DNA of 64,000 nucleotides from Myxococcales bacterium (GTDB lineage Bacteria; Myxococcota_A; Polyangia; Haliangiales; Haliangiaceae): assembly GCA_016707895.1 (NCBI GenBank), contig JADJGV010000008.1:414222-478221 (forward strand). Reading direction: 5' to 3'. The translations under genes and the position numbers were made by a program. The notes below the pieces were generated by a model. The model saw only the letters and a list, made by a program, of their open reading frames with translations, ran no database searches and was not told the origin of the DNA. This document shows, piece after piece, positions 15,006 through 31,213 of the stretch; position 1 is the stretch's first letter; each line of letters opens with the position of its first letter.

Positions 15006-15637
15006 TCAATCGCCGGGCTCGAACTCCTGGTCGATGACGCTGATCGTCACCCAGGCCTCGCCCTTGCCGCCCGCGATCCACACCTCCAGCGAGCGGCGCA
15101 TGGTGACGCCGTCGTCTTGTCGAGCGATATCGTTGTCCCGCTGCCAGCTGTGGTTGGTCGGGCTGGCCGCGACCTGGTACCAGTCGGCGATCGGCGGGCA
15201 CGCCGCGGCCTCGGCGATCCACCCCTCGACCAGGCCCGGCGCACCGGCGCGGCGGGCGGTCCAGTCCCCCGCGCGGTCGTCGGGCCGCAGGTAGAGCGCC
15301 GCGTCGGCGCCTTCGAGCTGCAACGTGGCCCGCGGCAGGCCTCTCCAGCCGGTGTCGGTGCCGCGCAGCGCCTGCAACCACGAGTCCTGGGCCGCCAGCA
15401 CCGCGGTGATCGCCGGGCATAGCCCGAGCGTCACCGGTCCGCTGACCGCGTCGAGCCCTGGCGCGTCGAGCGGCGCGCCGTCGATGGGCGCCGCGTCGAC
15501 CGCCACCGCCTGCACCGCCGCGTCGGCGACCGGCGCCGGGGTCACCCGCGGCGCGCCGTCGCCCTTGCCCTTGCACCCAGCCAGCCCGAGCACCGTGAGC
15601 GCGGCCAGCGTGACCGCGCGCGGCGCCGGGCCCCGCA

Positions 15638-15638
<1 letters not shown>
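15006..15638 (-). CDS. Putative lipoprotein of the nuo operon, unknown function
   Basis: A 210-residue protein with a lipoprotein signal peptide (hydrophobic core VTLAALTVLG and lipobox LAGC, Cys22) and an Ala/Asp/Pro-rich stalk to about residue 65, typical of myxobacterial lipoproteins. The globular part (about 70-210) contains two further Cys residues and ends VIDQEFEPGD; no family was recognised. Its ATG overlaps the nuoN stop (ATGA, 15635-15638), so it is translated with the complex I genes. It could be a periplasmic accessory of the respiratory chain or an unrelated passenger. Confidence 0.6.
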
Positions 15639-17097
<1,459 letters not shown>

Positions 17098-17101
<4 letters not shown>

Positions 17102-18794
17102 GGCTGACCTCCGGCGTTGCCGCCCATGCGCGCCGCCGCGGCGTCGAGCTTGGCGGCGGCACCCTCGAGCTTGGCCTTGATCGCGGTGGGCGATCCCTCG
17201 GCGCTCATGATGCGGGCCGGCCCGTCAGGCTCGGCGAGCTTCTTGTGATAGTCGGCGATGAACGCCTTCACCGACGGCTCCATCTTGGCCAGGAACGGCC
17301 GCGGGAAGAACCCGAGCACGAAGATCAGCACCACCAGCGGCAACAACACCGCCTTCTCGCGGATGCTCACGTCGGGCAGGTGGCCGTTCTTGCCCTTGTC
17401 GAGCGGGCCGAAGAACACCTTCTGGAACATGAACAGGAGGTAGATCGCGCCGAGGATGACGCCGGTGGTCGCGATCGCGGCCAGCAGGCGCGGCGACGGC
17501 AGGTAGTGCGGCCAGTTGCTGGGGAAGGTGTCGGCGGCGTTGAACGTGCCGAACAGCGACAGGAACTCGCCGACGAAGCCCGACAGGCCCGGGAGGCCCG
17601 CCGAGCCCATCACGATGATCAGGTACAGGCCGCTGAACACCGGCATCTGCTTCCAGATGCCGCCGTACTCGGCCAGCCGGCGGGTGTGGCGGCGCTCGTA
17701 GAGCATGCCGATGCCGAGGAACAGGCCGCCGGTGGTGAGGCCGTGCGACAGCATCGCGTAGATCGAGCCCTCGATGCCCGACACCGTCAGCGAGAACAGG
17801 CCGAGCGCGCAGAACCCGAGGTGCGACACCGACGAGTACGCGACCAGCTTCTTGACGTCGTCCTGTGCGAACGCGACCACCGCGCCGTAGACGATGCCGA
17901 TCACCGCCAGGATCGAGATGTACGGCGCCAGCACCGCGGCGCCGTGCGGGAACAGCGGCATCGCCAGCCGGATGAAGCCGTAGATGCCGAGCTTGAGCAG
18001 CACGCCGGCCAGGATCACCGAGCCGGGGGTGGGCGCCTCGACGTGGGCGTCGGGCAACCAGGTGTGCAGCGGGAACAGCGGGATCTTGATCGCGAACGCC
18101 AGCGCGAACGCGGCGAAGCACCAGACCTGCGCGTCGTGCGGCAAGACCAGGTGGGCCAGGCCCAGCGTCTGGCCGGTCGCGGTGATGTGCGTGAGCTCGG
18201 TGGTGTAGATGCCGGTCACCTGGCCGTGCTGCACGTACAGGTAGAAGATCGCGACCAGCATCAGGAGCGAGCCGACCATCGTGTACAGCACGAACTTGAT
18301 CGACGCGTAGAGCCGGCGCTGCCCGCCCCAGATGCCGATCATCAGGTACATCGGGATCAGCATCACCTCCCAGAACACGTAGAACACGAACAGGTCGAGC
18401 GAGACGAACGCGCCCAGCATGCCGGTCTCGAGGACCAGGAACGCGGCGACGAACTCGCGGACGTGCTTCTCGATCGACTTGGTCGCGGCCAGCAGCGTCA
18501 GCGGCGTCAGGAAGGTGGTCAGGAGCACCAGCCACAGCGAGATGCCGTCGACGCCCAGCTTCATGTGGATGCCGAGGCTCTTGACCCACACCGCGTCGGT
18601 GGTGAGCTGGTACCCGGCGGCCTTGCCGTCGAAGTAGCGCAGCACCAGGAGCGACATCACGAAGGTCGCGGTCGACACGACCAGGCCGACGCCGCGGGCG
18701 ATCGTGCCCTCGCCGCGCGGGGTCAACATCACGAACAGCGCGCCGAGCAACGGCAGCGCCAGGATGACGGGCAGGACGAAGCCGCCGGTCGGGT

Positions 18795-18798
<4 letters not shown>
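17098..18798 (-). CDS. nuoM: NADH-quinone oxidoreductase subunit M
   Basis: Proton-pumping antiporter-like subunit of complex I, 566 residues. Landmarks are FYVFWEVMLIPMYLMIGIWGG (essential Glu in TM5), AIKIPLFPLHTWLPDAHVEAPTPGSVILAG (TM7-TM8), KKLVAYSSVSHLGF, and GLPGLSGFVGEFLSLFGTF. The C-terminus carries an extra hydrophilic helix of about 50 residues (KLEGAAAKLDAAAARMGG) not usual in NuoM. It is coupled by ATGA overlaps to nuoL upstream and nuoN downstream. Confidence 0.96.
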
Positions 18799-21149
<2,351 letters not shown>

Positions 21150-21161
21150 GAGCTGGGCGGC

Positions 21162-21491
21162 CTAGTGCTTGAGGAGGTTCATGCGGTCGACGTCGACGTG
21201 GCGACGACCGCGGAAGATCGCGACGACGATGGCCAGGCCCACCGCGACCTCGGCGGCGGCGACGGCCATGACGATCATCGCGAACGAGTGGCCACCCAGA
21301 TCGCCGTGCATGCGCGCGAAGGTCAGGATGGTCAGGTTGCCGGCGTTGAGCATCAACTCGATGCTCATCATGATGATCAGCGCGTTGCGGCGCAGCAGCA
21401 CGCCGCCGACGCCGATCGCGAACAGGACGGCGCCGAGCACCAGGAAGTGCGCGTAGCCGACGTCGGAGAACACCGTCGACAGGTTCGGCAT
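21162..21491 (-). CDS. nuoK: NADH-quinone oxidoreductase subunit K
   Basis: Small membrane subunit of complex I, 109 residues and three transmembrane helices. It includes the conserved Glu in the helix around IIMMSIELMLNAGNL and the second Glu in AAEVAVGLAIVVAIFRGR, residues important for proton transfer. The ATG at 21491 overlaps the last base of the nuoJ stop (TGATG). Length and order J-K-L are canonical. Confidence 0.96.
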   Translation of the reverse strand: MPNLSTVFSDVGYAHFLVLGAVLFAIGVGGVLLRRNALIIMMSIELMLNAGNLTILTFARMHGDLGGHSFAMIVMAVAAAEVAVGLAIVVAIFRGRRHVDVDRMNLLKH

Positions 21492-22290
21492 CAGTGGCCT
21501 CCCGTGGTGGCGGCCTCGGCGGCGGGCTCGTCATCCTTCAGCGGCCGGGCGATCGCGATCGCACCGACCACCGCGATGAGCAGGGTGAGCGACACCGCCT
21601 CGAAGGGGAACAGGTAGTCGTTGAACAGGTTCATGCCGACCGCGGCGGTCGAGCCCCAGTCGTCGCCGGCCGCGGTCTTGGCCGGGGCGGCGTTCTGGGC
21701 GATCGTCACGTGGGACGGCACGTCGATCAGCACCGACCCGATGCGGAACACCAGGTAGGTCGTCGCCAGCCCGGCCAGGACCTTGCCGACCCGCCCGGAG
21801 AGCGCGAACGGCTCGTCCTCGGGCTTGTTGAGGATCATGATGACGAAGACGAACAGCACCATGATCGCGCCGGCGTAGACCAGCATCTGGATGATCGCGA
21901 GGAAGTGCGCGTACAGCAGCATGTACAGCGCGGCCAGCGCGAAGAACGTCCCGACCATGCCCATCACCGCGGTGATCAGGTTGCGGCGGGTGATGACGAA
22001 CAACGAGCCGAGCACGGTCAGGGCGGCGAAGCCCCAGAACGCGAAGACCATGCCGCCCTTGGTGCGCTTGGCGGCGGCGTTGGTCGGCGCGCCGGGCGCC
22101 GGCGACGCGACGCTGTCGCGCTTGCTGACGGTCTTGCCGGCGGTGGTGGCCGAGCGCGGCGGATCGAAGTCCGGCGCGGGGCCGACCTTGGCGTCGACGG
22201 GCGCGACCGCGCCCTGGGCGTGGGCGGCCCCGGCGTCGAACGCCAGCACGACGAACAGGACCGCGAGGATCGCGGTCAAGACACGGGCGG

Positions 22291-22294
<4 letters not shown>
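21491..22294 (-). CDS. nuoJ: NADH-quinone oxidoreductase subunit J with N-terminal extension
   Basis: Complex I membrane subunit of 267 residues; ordinary NuoJ has about 165-200. The NuoJ core begins near residue 83 (FAFWGFAALTVLGSLFVITR) and has the conserved MLVYAGAIMVLFVFVIML pi-bulge helix and the C-terminal helix ending IAIARPL. Before it lies an apparent cleavable signal peptide (LTAILAVLFVVLAF...AHA) and a roughly 55-residue Pro/Ala/Lys-rich segment. The ATG at 22294 is coupled to the nuoF stop (ATGA), so the extended start is well supported. Confidence 0.92.
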
Positions 22295-23624
<1,330 letters not shown>

Positions 23625-23628
<4 letters not shown>

Positions 23629-24122
23629 ACGATCTCGCCTTCGGGCCGCGGCGTCTTGCGCAGCTCGTCGAGGATGGTGTCGACGTCCTTGGGCTCGACG
23701 TCGAGGAAGTAGCGGGTGCCGCAGACGATCGCCGGCGCGTTGGCGCACGCGGCGATGCACTCCTCCTCGACGATCGTGAAGTCGCCGGCGGTGCCGCCCT
23801 TCTTCACGCCCAGCTTCTTCTCGAAGGCGGCCATGACGTCGTAGGCGCCGCGCAACATGCACGAGATGTTGGTGCAGATGCGCAGGATGTTCTTGGCCGC
23901 GGGCTCGCGGCGGAACATCGTGTAGAAGGTCGCCACGCCGTAGACGTGGGCGTAGGGCAGGCTCAGCGTCTCGGCGACGAGCTTGAGCGCGTCGTCGGAC
24001 AGGAACCCGTGCTCCTTCTGCGCGAGGTGGAGCGCTGCCAGCACCACCGGCTTGGAGCTAGGGTACTTCTGCAAGAGGTCGTTGATCTTCTTGCGGGCGT
24101 CGGCGGAGAATTCTAGTGACAT
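23625..24122 (-). CDS. nuoE: NADH-quinone oxidoreductase subunit E
   Basis: The 24-kDa-type thioredoxin-fold subunit with a 2Fe-2S cluster, 165 residues. The N-terminal helical bundle (KINDLLQKYP...ALHLAQKEHGFLS) is followed by GVATFYTMF. Ligand pairs are CTNISC (Cys-x4-Cys) and EECIAACANAP (Cys-x3-Cys). It is the first gene of the minus-strand nuoE-F-J-K-L-M-N transcript. The 193 bp between it and the divergent acyltransferase gene must contain the operon promoter. Confidence 0.96.
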
Positions 24123-24315
24123 CGGCCAGTTGCCCTCTGCCCAGGGGTCGAGCGGGCGCGAACATACGGACCTGCCCCAACCCAGTCAAGAGAGGCTCCC
24201 CGCCAAGTCGGCACCGCGCCACGAGATCGCGCCAGCCGACCGCGCCCGCAGGCCGCACCTATTACTGAGACAACGGCTGCCGGCGCCCGACCGGCCTGTG
24301 GTACCAGACCCGCCC

Positions 24316-25233
<918 letters not shown>

Positions 25234-25240
25234 CTGGCCG

Positions 25241-25857
25241 CTACATCGTCGTGCCGACCGCGAACAGCAGGTCGAGATCGACGCCGGTGTACTCGAAGTC
25301 GAAGTCGCGGTGTCGGCGGGGTCGTCGTCGTCGAAGTGCAGCGCGATCGGCAGCGCGAGCTGGGCGCTGACGATGACGCCGCCCAGCCGCACGCCGACGC
25401 CGCCGCCGACCTCGAGCGCCAGGCCGACGTCGGTCTCGCTGGTGTCGATCGACTGGCCGAGCAGCGAGCCGGTCACCGCGTAGCGCGCGACGTCGACGCC
25501 GGCCCCGCCGCGGACGAAGCCGAGGCCCTTGGCGCCGAGCGGCCACTGGCCACGGGCGCCGACCAGGCCGCGGAACCGCCACGCCGAGGCCTCGAGGCCG
25601 AAGAACTGCGAGGTCTCGAGGCTGACCGGGGTGACGTCGAGGCCGAGGTCGACGCCGACGCCGCGGTCGCCGACCGACGCGGCGTGGACCGCGAACTTGA
25701 CGCTGTTGTCCACGGTGTCGGCGTAGTCGTCCTCGGCCAGCGGCAGGGCGCCGCCGGCGGCCAGCTCGACCAGCCCATCGGCCCGGGCGGCCGGGGCGGC
25801 GGCGACGGCGGCGGTGGTGGTAGCAACGACGACGGACAGCGGGATCGTGGCGCGCAT
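25241..25857 (-). CDS. Outer-membrane beta-barrel-like protein (frameshifted)
   Basis: The product begins with a signal peptide (ATIPLSVVVATTTAAVAAAPAARA) and continues as alternating amphipathic strands (GLVGARGQWPLGAKGLGFVRGG, VGLALEVGGGVGVRLGG), typical of small outer-membrane barrels. After LHFDDDDPADT the frame is lost near 25307-25312. One base is missing, and restoring it joins the C-terminal strand DFDFEYTGVDLDLLFAVGTTM, which ends at the TAG at 25241. The total length of 617 bp also requires one extra base. Because the sequence after the break is still a good barrel strand, a sequencing error or very recent mutation is more likely than old decay. No specific family was recognised. 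Confidence 0.6.
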
Positions 25858-25895
25858 GGGGCTGACGCTACCCGAGATCGCCGGGCGAGGGTCGC

Positions 25896-26504
25896 TCAGC
25901 GGGTGACCCGGGCCGGCGGCAGGTCGGCCGCGACCGCGGTGGTGCGGGCGATCTCCCACAGCGCGCCGACGACGTCGGTGACCACCGCCCCGGCGATCAG
26001 CGCGGTCGCGATCGCGACGTTGCCGGCGGCGAGGTGCCGCCAGCCGAGGATCTGCGCCGCGGCCAGCGTGATGCCGCGCTTCCACGCCCGGGCGCTCAGG
26101 TGCGCGGTGCCGTGCTGCAGCATCAGGCCGATCAGCGCGGCGCCGACCATGCGCTTGTTGCGCCCGACCCGGGCCAGCGTGTCGACCGGCGACCGCACCA
26201 GCGCGCCGTCGGGCGACACCTCGTCGGCCCGCTCGGCGGTGTCGTCGGCGGGGATCTCGTCGTCGGCCAGCGCCGCCGCCCCACCCTCGCGCAGCTCGGC
26301 GATCAGCGCCGCGGCGTCCTCGGCGTCGTCGCGATCGACCCACACGTCGAGCGCGATCGCGGCGGCGCCCATGCCCACCATCGCGGCGTGGTGCTCGCCG
26401 CTGATGTAGACGACGATGTCGTGGCCGGTGAGCACCGAGCGGATCACCGCGGCCTCGGCGCTGTCGCGACAGGTCGCGATCCGGACCCGGCGGTCCGCGG
26501 TCAC
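25896..26504 (-). CDS. DUF2007-like signal-transducing protein
   Basis: A 202-residue protein. Residues 1-70 (VRIATCRDSAEAAVIRSVLTGHDI...ALDVWVDRDDAEDAAALI) resemble the small DUF2007 domain, described as a putative prokaryotic signal-transducing, PII/ferredoxin-like fold. An acidic linker follows (about 75-105) and then a region of roughly 90 residues with two hydrophobic helices (KRMVGAALIGLMLQHG and VAIATALIAGAVVTDVV), probably membrane-associated. GTG 26504 is chosen since it overlaps the response-regulator stop (GTGA, 26501-26504). Co-translation with the two-component system suggests a role in that pathway (inference). Confidence 0.6.
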   Translation of the reverse strand: MTADRRVRIATCRDSAEAAVIRSVLTGHDIVVYISGEHHAAMVGMGAAAIALDVWVDRDDAEDAAALIAELREGGAAALADDEIPADDTAERADEVSPDGALVRSPVDTLARVGRNKRMVGAALIGLMLQHGTAHLSARAWKRGITLAAAQILGWRHLAAGNVAIATALIAGAVVTDVVGALWEIARTTAVAADLPPARVTR

Positions 26505-27196
26505 GGCACCAGCTTGTAGCCGAGGCCGTAGACGGTCAGGATGTGGCGCGGGTTCTTCTGGTCTTCCTCGAGCTTGCGCCGCAGCTTGACGATGAAGTTG
26601 TCGACGGTGCGGTTGGTCGAGGCCGCGCTGACGCCCCACACCTTGTCGAGCAGCTCCTCGCGCGACACCGCCTCGTCGGCGCGCTCGCGCAGGAGCTTGA
26701 GCACCTCGAGCTCGTAGAAGGTCAGGCGCTTGCTCTGCCGGCCGCGGGTGATGGTGTGCTTGCGGGCGTTGACGGTCCACGGCCCGATCGCGAAGGTCTC
26801 GTCGGACGCGGCCATCCGGCTCTGGCGGCGGAAGATGGCGTTGATGCGAGCGATCAGCTCGGCCACCGAGAACGGCTTGGTGACGTAGTCGTCGGCGCCG
26901 GCGTCGAGGCCCCGCACCTTGTCGGCCTCCTGGGCCTTGGCGGTCAGGATGATGATCGGCACCGCCGGATCGCGGGCCCGCAGCGCCTCGCACACCCGGT
27001 AGCCGTTGTCGTCGGGCAGCATCAGGTCGAGCAGCACCAGGTCGGGCTGCCAGTCGGCGGCCGCCGACAGCCCCTCGGCGCCGGTGCCGCGGGCCTCGAC
27101 GGTGAAGCCTTCGAAGGTCAGGGCGTCCTTGAGGCCGCGCACGATGTCGGGCTCGTCCTCGACGATCAGGATGCGCTTGCTGCCTTCGCTGGCCAC
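26501..27196 (-). CDS. OmpR/PhoB-family response regulator
   Basis: A 231-residue two-component response regulator. The receiver domain (1-120) has the acidic pair in VEDEPD, phospho-acceptor Asp in LVLLDLMLPD, the conserved Thr in IIILTAKA, and Lys in YVTKPF. The C-terminal winged helix (130-231) has SREELLDKVWG, NRTVDNFIVKLRRKLE and ILTVYGLGYKLVP, all typical of OmpR/PhoB DNA-binding domains. It lies 24 bp downstream of the cognate histidine kinase and overlaps the DUF2007 gene. The regulon is unknown. Confidence 0.92.
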   Translation of the reverse strand: MASEGSKRILIVEDEPDIVRGLKDALTFEGFTVEARGTGAEGLSAAADWQPDLVLLDLMLPDDNGYRVCEALRARDPAVPIIILTAKAQEADKVRGLDAGADDYVTKPFSVAELIARINAIFRRQSRMAASDETFAIGPWTVNARKHTITRGRQSKRLTFYELEVLKLLRERADEAVSREELLDKVWGVSAASTNRTVDNFIVKLRRKLEEDQKNPRHILTVYGLGYKLVP

Positions 27197-27220
27197 GGCG
27201 GGGGCAGTCTTACCACGGCC

Positions 27221-28756
<1,536 letters not shown>

Positions 28757-28969
28757 CGGCGGCGGGTTATAGCGCGGGTGGGATCTTTTGGGGCGATCTT
28801 CTAAGTGGGTATGGTTGCTAGCAATCGCGCGTCGTGTTACGAGGCTAACTGAATTGACGCAGGCCATCCGGAGTGGGGCTCGGATGGCAGTATTATCAGT
28901 TACTTAGAATTCGACTCACTGACACGCAATCCGGATTTCGCCCCTCGCGACAAGCCAAGGAAGCCTGGG
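28757..28969. promoter_or_regulatory. Divergent intergenic region, AT-richer than surroundings
   Basis: This 213-bp region separates the minus-strand histidine kinase from the plus-strand zinc-ribbon gene. It contains runs such as TTATCAGTTACTTAGAATTC (28897-28916), rare in this GC-rich window, as expected for divergent promoters. No specific -35/-10 or sigma-54 element with correct spacing could be assigned. Confidence 0.35.
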
Positions 28970-29998
28970 ATGGACTCCATCTTCGACGAAGACGTGGACG
29001 AGGTCGGTGGCGAGATCGAGGCGTACTGTCCATCCCCGCGCTGCAAGGCCGACACGACGCACACGATCATCAGCATGTACGAGGACGAGGTCCGCCGCGT
29101 CCAGTGCGTGGTGTGCGGCGAGGTCCACGCGTACCGCAAGCCGCGCGGCGACGCGCCGGAAGAAGGCAGCGCTGAGCCCTCGGGTCGCAAGCCGACCTCG
29201 GGGCCGCGCATCTCGTGGAAGGACGCGGTCAGCCGCGCCAGCGAGGCCGACCTGACCAACTGCCGCTCGTACTCGATCCGCGACACCTACGAGATCGGCG
29301 ACGTCGTCATGCACCCGAAGTTCGACATCGGGTTCGTGATCGAGCTGCTCCCCGACAACAAGGTCGCGATGGTGTTCCGCAACGAGGCGGAGCCGCGCAT
29401 CCTGGTGCACAACCGCGTCGACCTCGCGCAGCAGATGCCCGGCATCTCCGAGATCCCGGCGCCGCGCGACGCCAAGAAGAAGAAGCGTCCGAAGAAGAAG
29501 GACGAGGACGCGAAGCCGATCGCGATCCGCTCGGACGCCGACATCGAGACCGCGCTCGGCAAGGCGCGCACCGCCGCGGCGGCGCGCACCGAGGAAGGCC
29601 AGCGCGTGGTGTCGACCCGGCTGGCCGAGGAGAAGAAGAAGTCCAAGCCGGTCAAGGCGGCCAAGGCCGCGCCCGCCGCCAAGGCCGCGCCCGCCGCCAA
29701 GGCCGCGCCCGCCGCCAAGGCCGCGCCCGCCGCCAAGGCCGCGCCCGCGAAGGCCGGCAAGGCCGCGCCCGCTGCCAAGGCCGCGCCCGCCGCCAAGGCC
29801 GCGCCCGCCGCCAAGGCCGGCAAGGCCGCGCCTGCCGCCAAGGCCGCGCCCGCGAAGAAGCCCGCCGCGCCCGCGAAGAAGCCCGTCGCGCCCGCGAAGA
29901 AGCCCGTCGCGCCCGCGAAGAAGCCCGCGCCGGCCAAGAAGCCCGCTGCGCCGGCCAAGAAGCCCGCGCCGGCCAAGAAGCCCGCGAAGAAGAAGTAG
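28970..29998 (+). CDS. Zinc-ribbon, SH3/Tudor-like protein with Lys/Ala/Pro-rich H1-like tail
   Basis: A 342-residue protein with three parts. Residues 15-50 carry four Cys (YCPSPRCK and QCVVCGEVH), likely a zinc ribbon. Residues 100-150 (YEIGDVVMHPKFDIGFVIEL...LVHNR) look like a small beta-barrel of the CarD/Tudor-like type found in nucleic-acid or RNA-polymerase binding proteins; this is inference. From about 160 a very basic tail follows, with some 15 AKAAPA-type repeats and then AKKPxAP repeats, like histone H1 tails. The start at 28970 has a good ribosome-binding site (AAGGAAG, 28957-28963). Myxobacteria use similar tails in CarD-like architectural factors. Promoter or chromatin binding is a plausible guess, not shown. 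Confidence 0.65.
   Translation: MDSIFDEDVDEVGGEIEAYCPSPRCKADTTHTIISMYEDEVRRVQCVVCGEVHAYRKPRGDAPEEGSAEPSGRKPTSGPRISWKDAVSRASEADLTNCRSYSIRDTYEIGDVVMHPKFDIGFVIELLPDNKVAMVFRNEAEPRILVHNRVDLAQQMPGISEIPAPRDAKKKKRPKKKDEDAKPIAIRSDADIETALGKARTAAAARTEEGQRVVSTRLAEEKKKSKPVKAAKAAPAAKAAPAAKAAPAAKAAPAAKAAPAKAGKAAPAAKAAPAAKAAPAAKAGKAAPAAKAAPAKKPAAPAKKPVAPAKKPVAPAKKPAPAKKPAAPAKKPAPAKKPAKKK
29660..29995 (+). repeat. In-gene tandem repeats encoding AKAAPA and AKKPxAP units
   Basis: An 18-bp unit GCCAAGGCCGCGCCCGCC is repeated with small interruptions (AGKAAPA) to about 29850. It is followed by 21-bp-like units GCGAAGAAGCCCGTCGCGCC to the stop codon. The repeats stay in frame and encode the basic tail of the zinc-ribbon protein. 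Copy number is likely to vary between strains. Confidence 0.85.
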
Positions 29999-30097
29999 CG
30001 ACGGCGGCGGGGCGGGACGCGGGCGCGCTGAGGTCGCGCGAGGTGTTTCGGTTGAGTACCGGTCGACGCGTCGGGAGTTTCGCGTCCTGGGGGGAGG

Positions 30098-30146
30098 CTC
30101 GTCGGGGACCTGGCCCCGACGAGGGGGGCTGGGCGACCAGCCCCCT
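30098..30146. terminator. Tandem hairpins between convergent genes
   Basis: Two strong stem-loops lie side by side. The first is CTCGTCGGGG / CCCCGACGAG (30098-30123, 10-bp stem, 6-nt loop). The second is GGGGGCTGG / CCAGCCCCC (30124-30145, 9-bp stem, GCGA loop). They sit between the end of the zinc-ribbon gene (29998, plus) and the end of the histidine kinase gene (30152, minus), so they probably terminate both strands. There is no T-tract, as often in high-GC genomes. Confidence 0.6.
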
Positions 30147-30151
30147 GGGAC

Positions 30152-31213
30152 TCAGGTCGCGCGCGGCAGCAGCACGGTGAACTCGGTGAACACCGACTCC
30201 TCGGAGTCGACCGTGATCAGCCCGCCGTGCAGCTCGACCAGGCCGCGGGCGATGAACAGCCCGAGCCCGGCCGAGTCGGGGCCCGCCGAGGTGTGGTGCT
30301 TGGCCGGCTGGACGTCGGTGAACGGCTCGAAGATCCGGTGGCGATGGGCCGCGGGGATGCCGATGCCGTTGTCGCGCACGCGCAGCCGGGCCCAGTCGCC
30401 GGCGAACACCGCCACCGGCGCGTCGTCGACGGTGACCGTGATCGTGCCGCCGTCGGGGGTGTAGCGGATCGCGTTCGACACCAGGTTGACGATGATCTGG
30501 TGGATCTTGTCGGAGTCGGCCGAGATCGGGCGGATCGCCGCCAGGTCGGTGTTCAGCGCCTGCCGCTTGCGATCGGCCAGCGGCTTGAGCTCGGTGGTGG
30601 CGTCCGACGCGATCTCGGCGAGGTTGACCGCCGCGCGGGTCAGCCGGGCCCGCCCCGCCTCGAGCCGCGAGAAGTCCAGCATCTCGTCGACCAGGCGCTT
30701 GAGCCGGTGGGCGTTGCGCTTGAGCGAGGCCACCGGGCGCTCCTGGGCGTCGTCGAGCGGCCCGAACTTGCCCTCGACCAGGAGGTCGAGGTAGCCGACG
30801 ATCGACACCAGCGGGGTGCGCAGCTCGTGGGCGACGATCGAGATGAACTCGGCCTTGAGCTGGCTCTGGCGCTCGAGCTCGGCGTTCTTGCGCAGGAGCT
30901 GGGCCTCGGACTCCGCGAGCGCGCGGGTGCGCTGGCGGACGATCTGATCGAGGTTGGAGGTCACCGCCTCGAGCTCGGAGCGCTTCTCCTCGAGCTCGCG
31001 GGTGCGGCGCTCGATCTGTTGCTCCATCCGCGCCGCCACCTCGAACAGCTCGGCCTGGGTCGGCTCGAGGGCCCGCCGCTCGGTGCGGGCGATCAGCACG
31101 TCGATGGTGCGGCGGGCCGCCTTGAGCTCGGCCTCCAGCACGTCGAGCCGATCGGCCGGCGCGTCGGGCGGGTTGCTGGTGCTGCGGCGCCGGCCGCCGG
31201 TGCCGCGCTTCAC
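30152..31213 (-). CDS. Cytoplasmic sensor histidine kinase paired with a FIST protein
   Basis: A 353-residue kinase without transmembrane segments. A long coiled coil (about 22-120) leads into the H-box AHELRTPL (His129). Then come N-box NLVSNAIRYTPDGG, the RDNGIGIP block, and the G2 box AGLGLFIARGL. The start is the GTG at 31213, overlapping the FIST gene stop (GTGA, 31210-31213). No receiver or output gene is adjacent, so the response regulator is elsewhere. The tight coupling suggests the FIST protein is its sensory input. Confidence 0.88.
   Translation of the reverse strand: MKRGTGGRRRSTSNPPDAPADRLDVLEAELKAARRTIDVLIARTERRALEPTQAELFEVAARMEQQIERRTRELEEKRSELEAVTSNLDQIVRQRTRALAESEAQLLRKNAELERQSQLKAEFISIVAHELRTPLVSIVGYLDLLVEGKFGPLDDAQERPVASLKRNAHRLKRLVDEMLDFSRLEAGRARLTRAAVNLAEIASDATTELKPLADRKRQALNTDLAAIRPISADSDKIHQIIVNLVSNAIRYTPDGGTITVTVDDAPVAVFAGDWARLRVRDNGIGIPAAHRHRIFEPFTDVQPAKHHTSAGPDSAGLGLFIARGLVELHGGLITVDSEESVFTEFTVLLPRAT

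Noticed and set aside
29660..29995. CRISPR or noncoding satellite
   Set aside because: The repeats keep frame and encode a basic protein tail; there are no spacers or cas genes.
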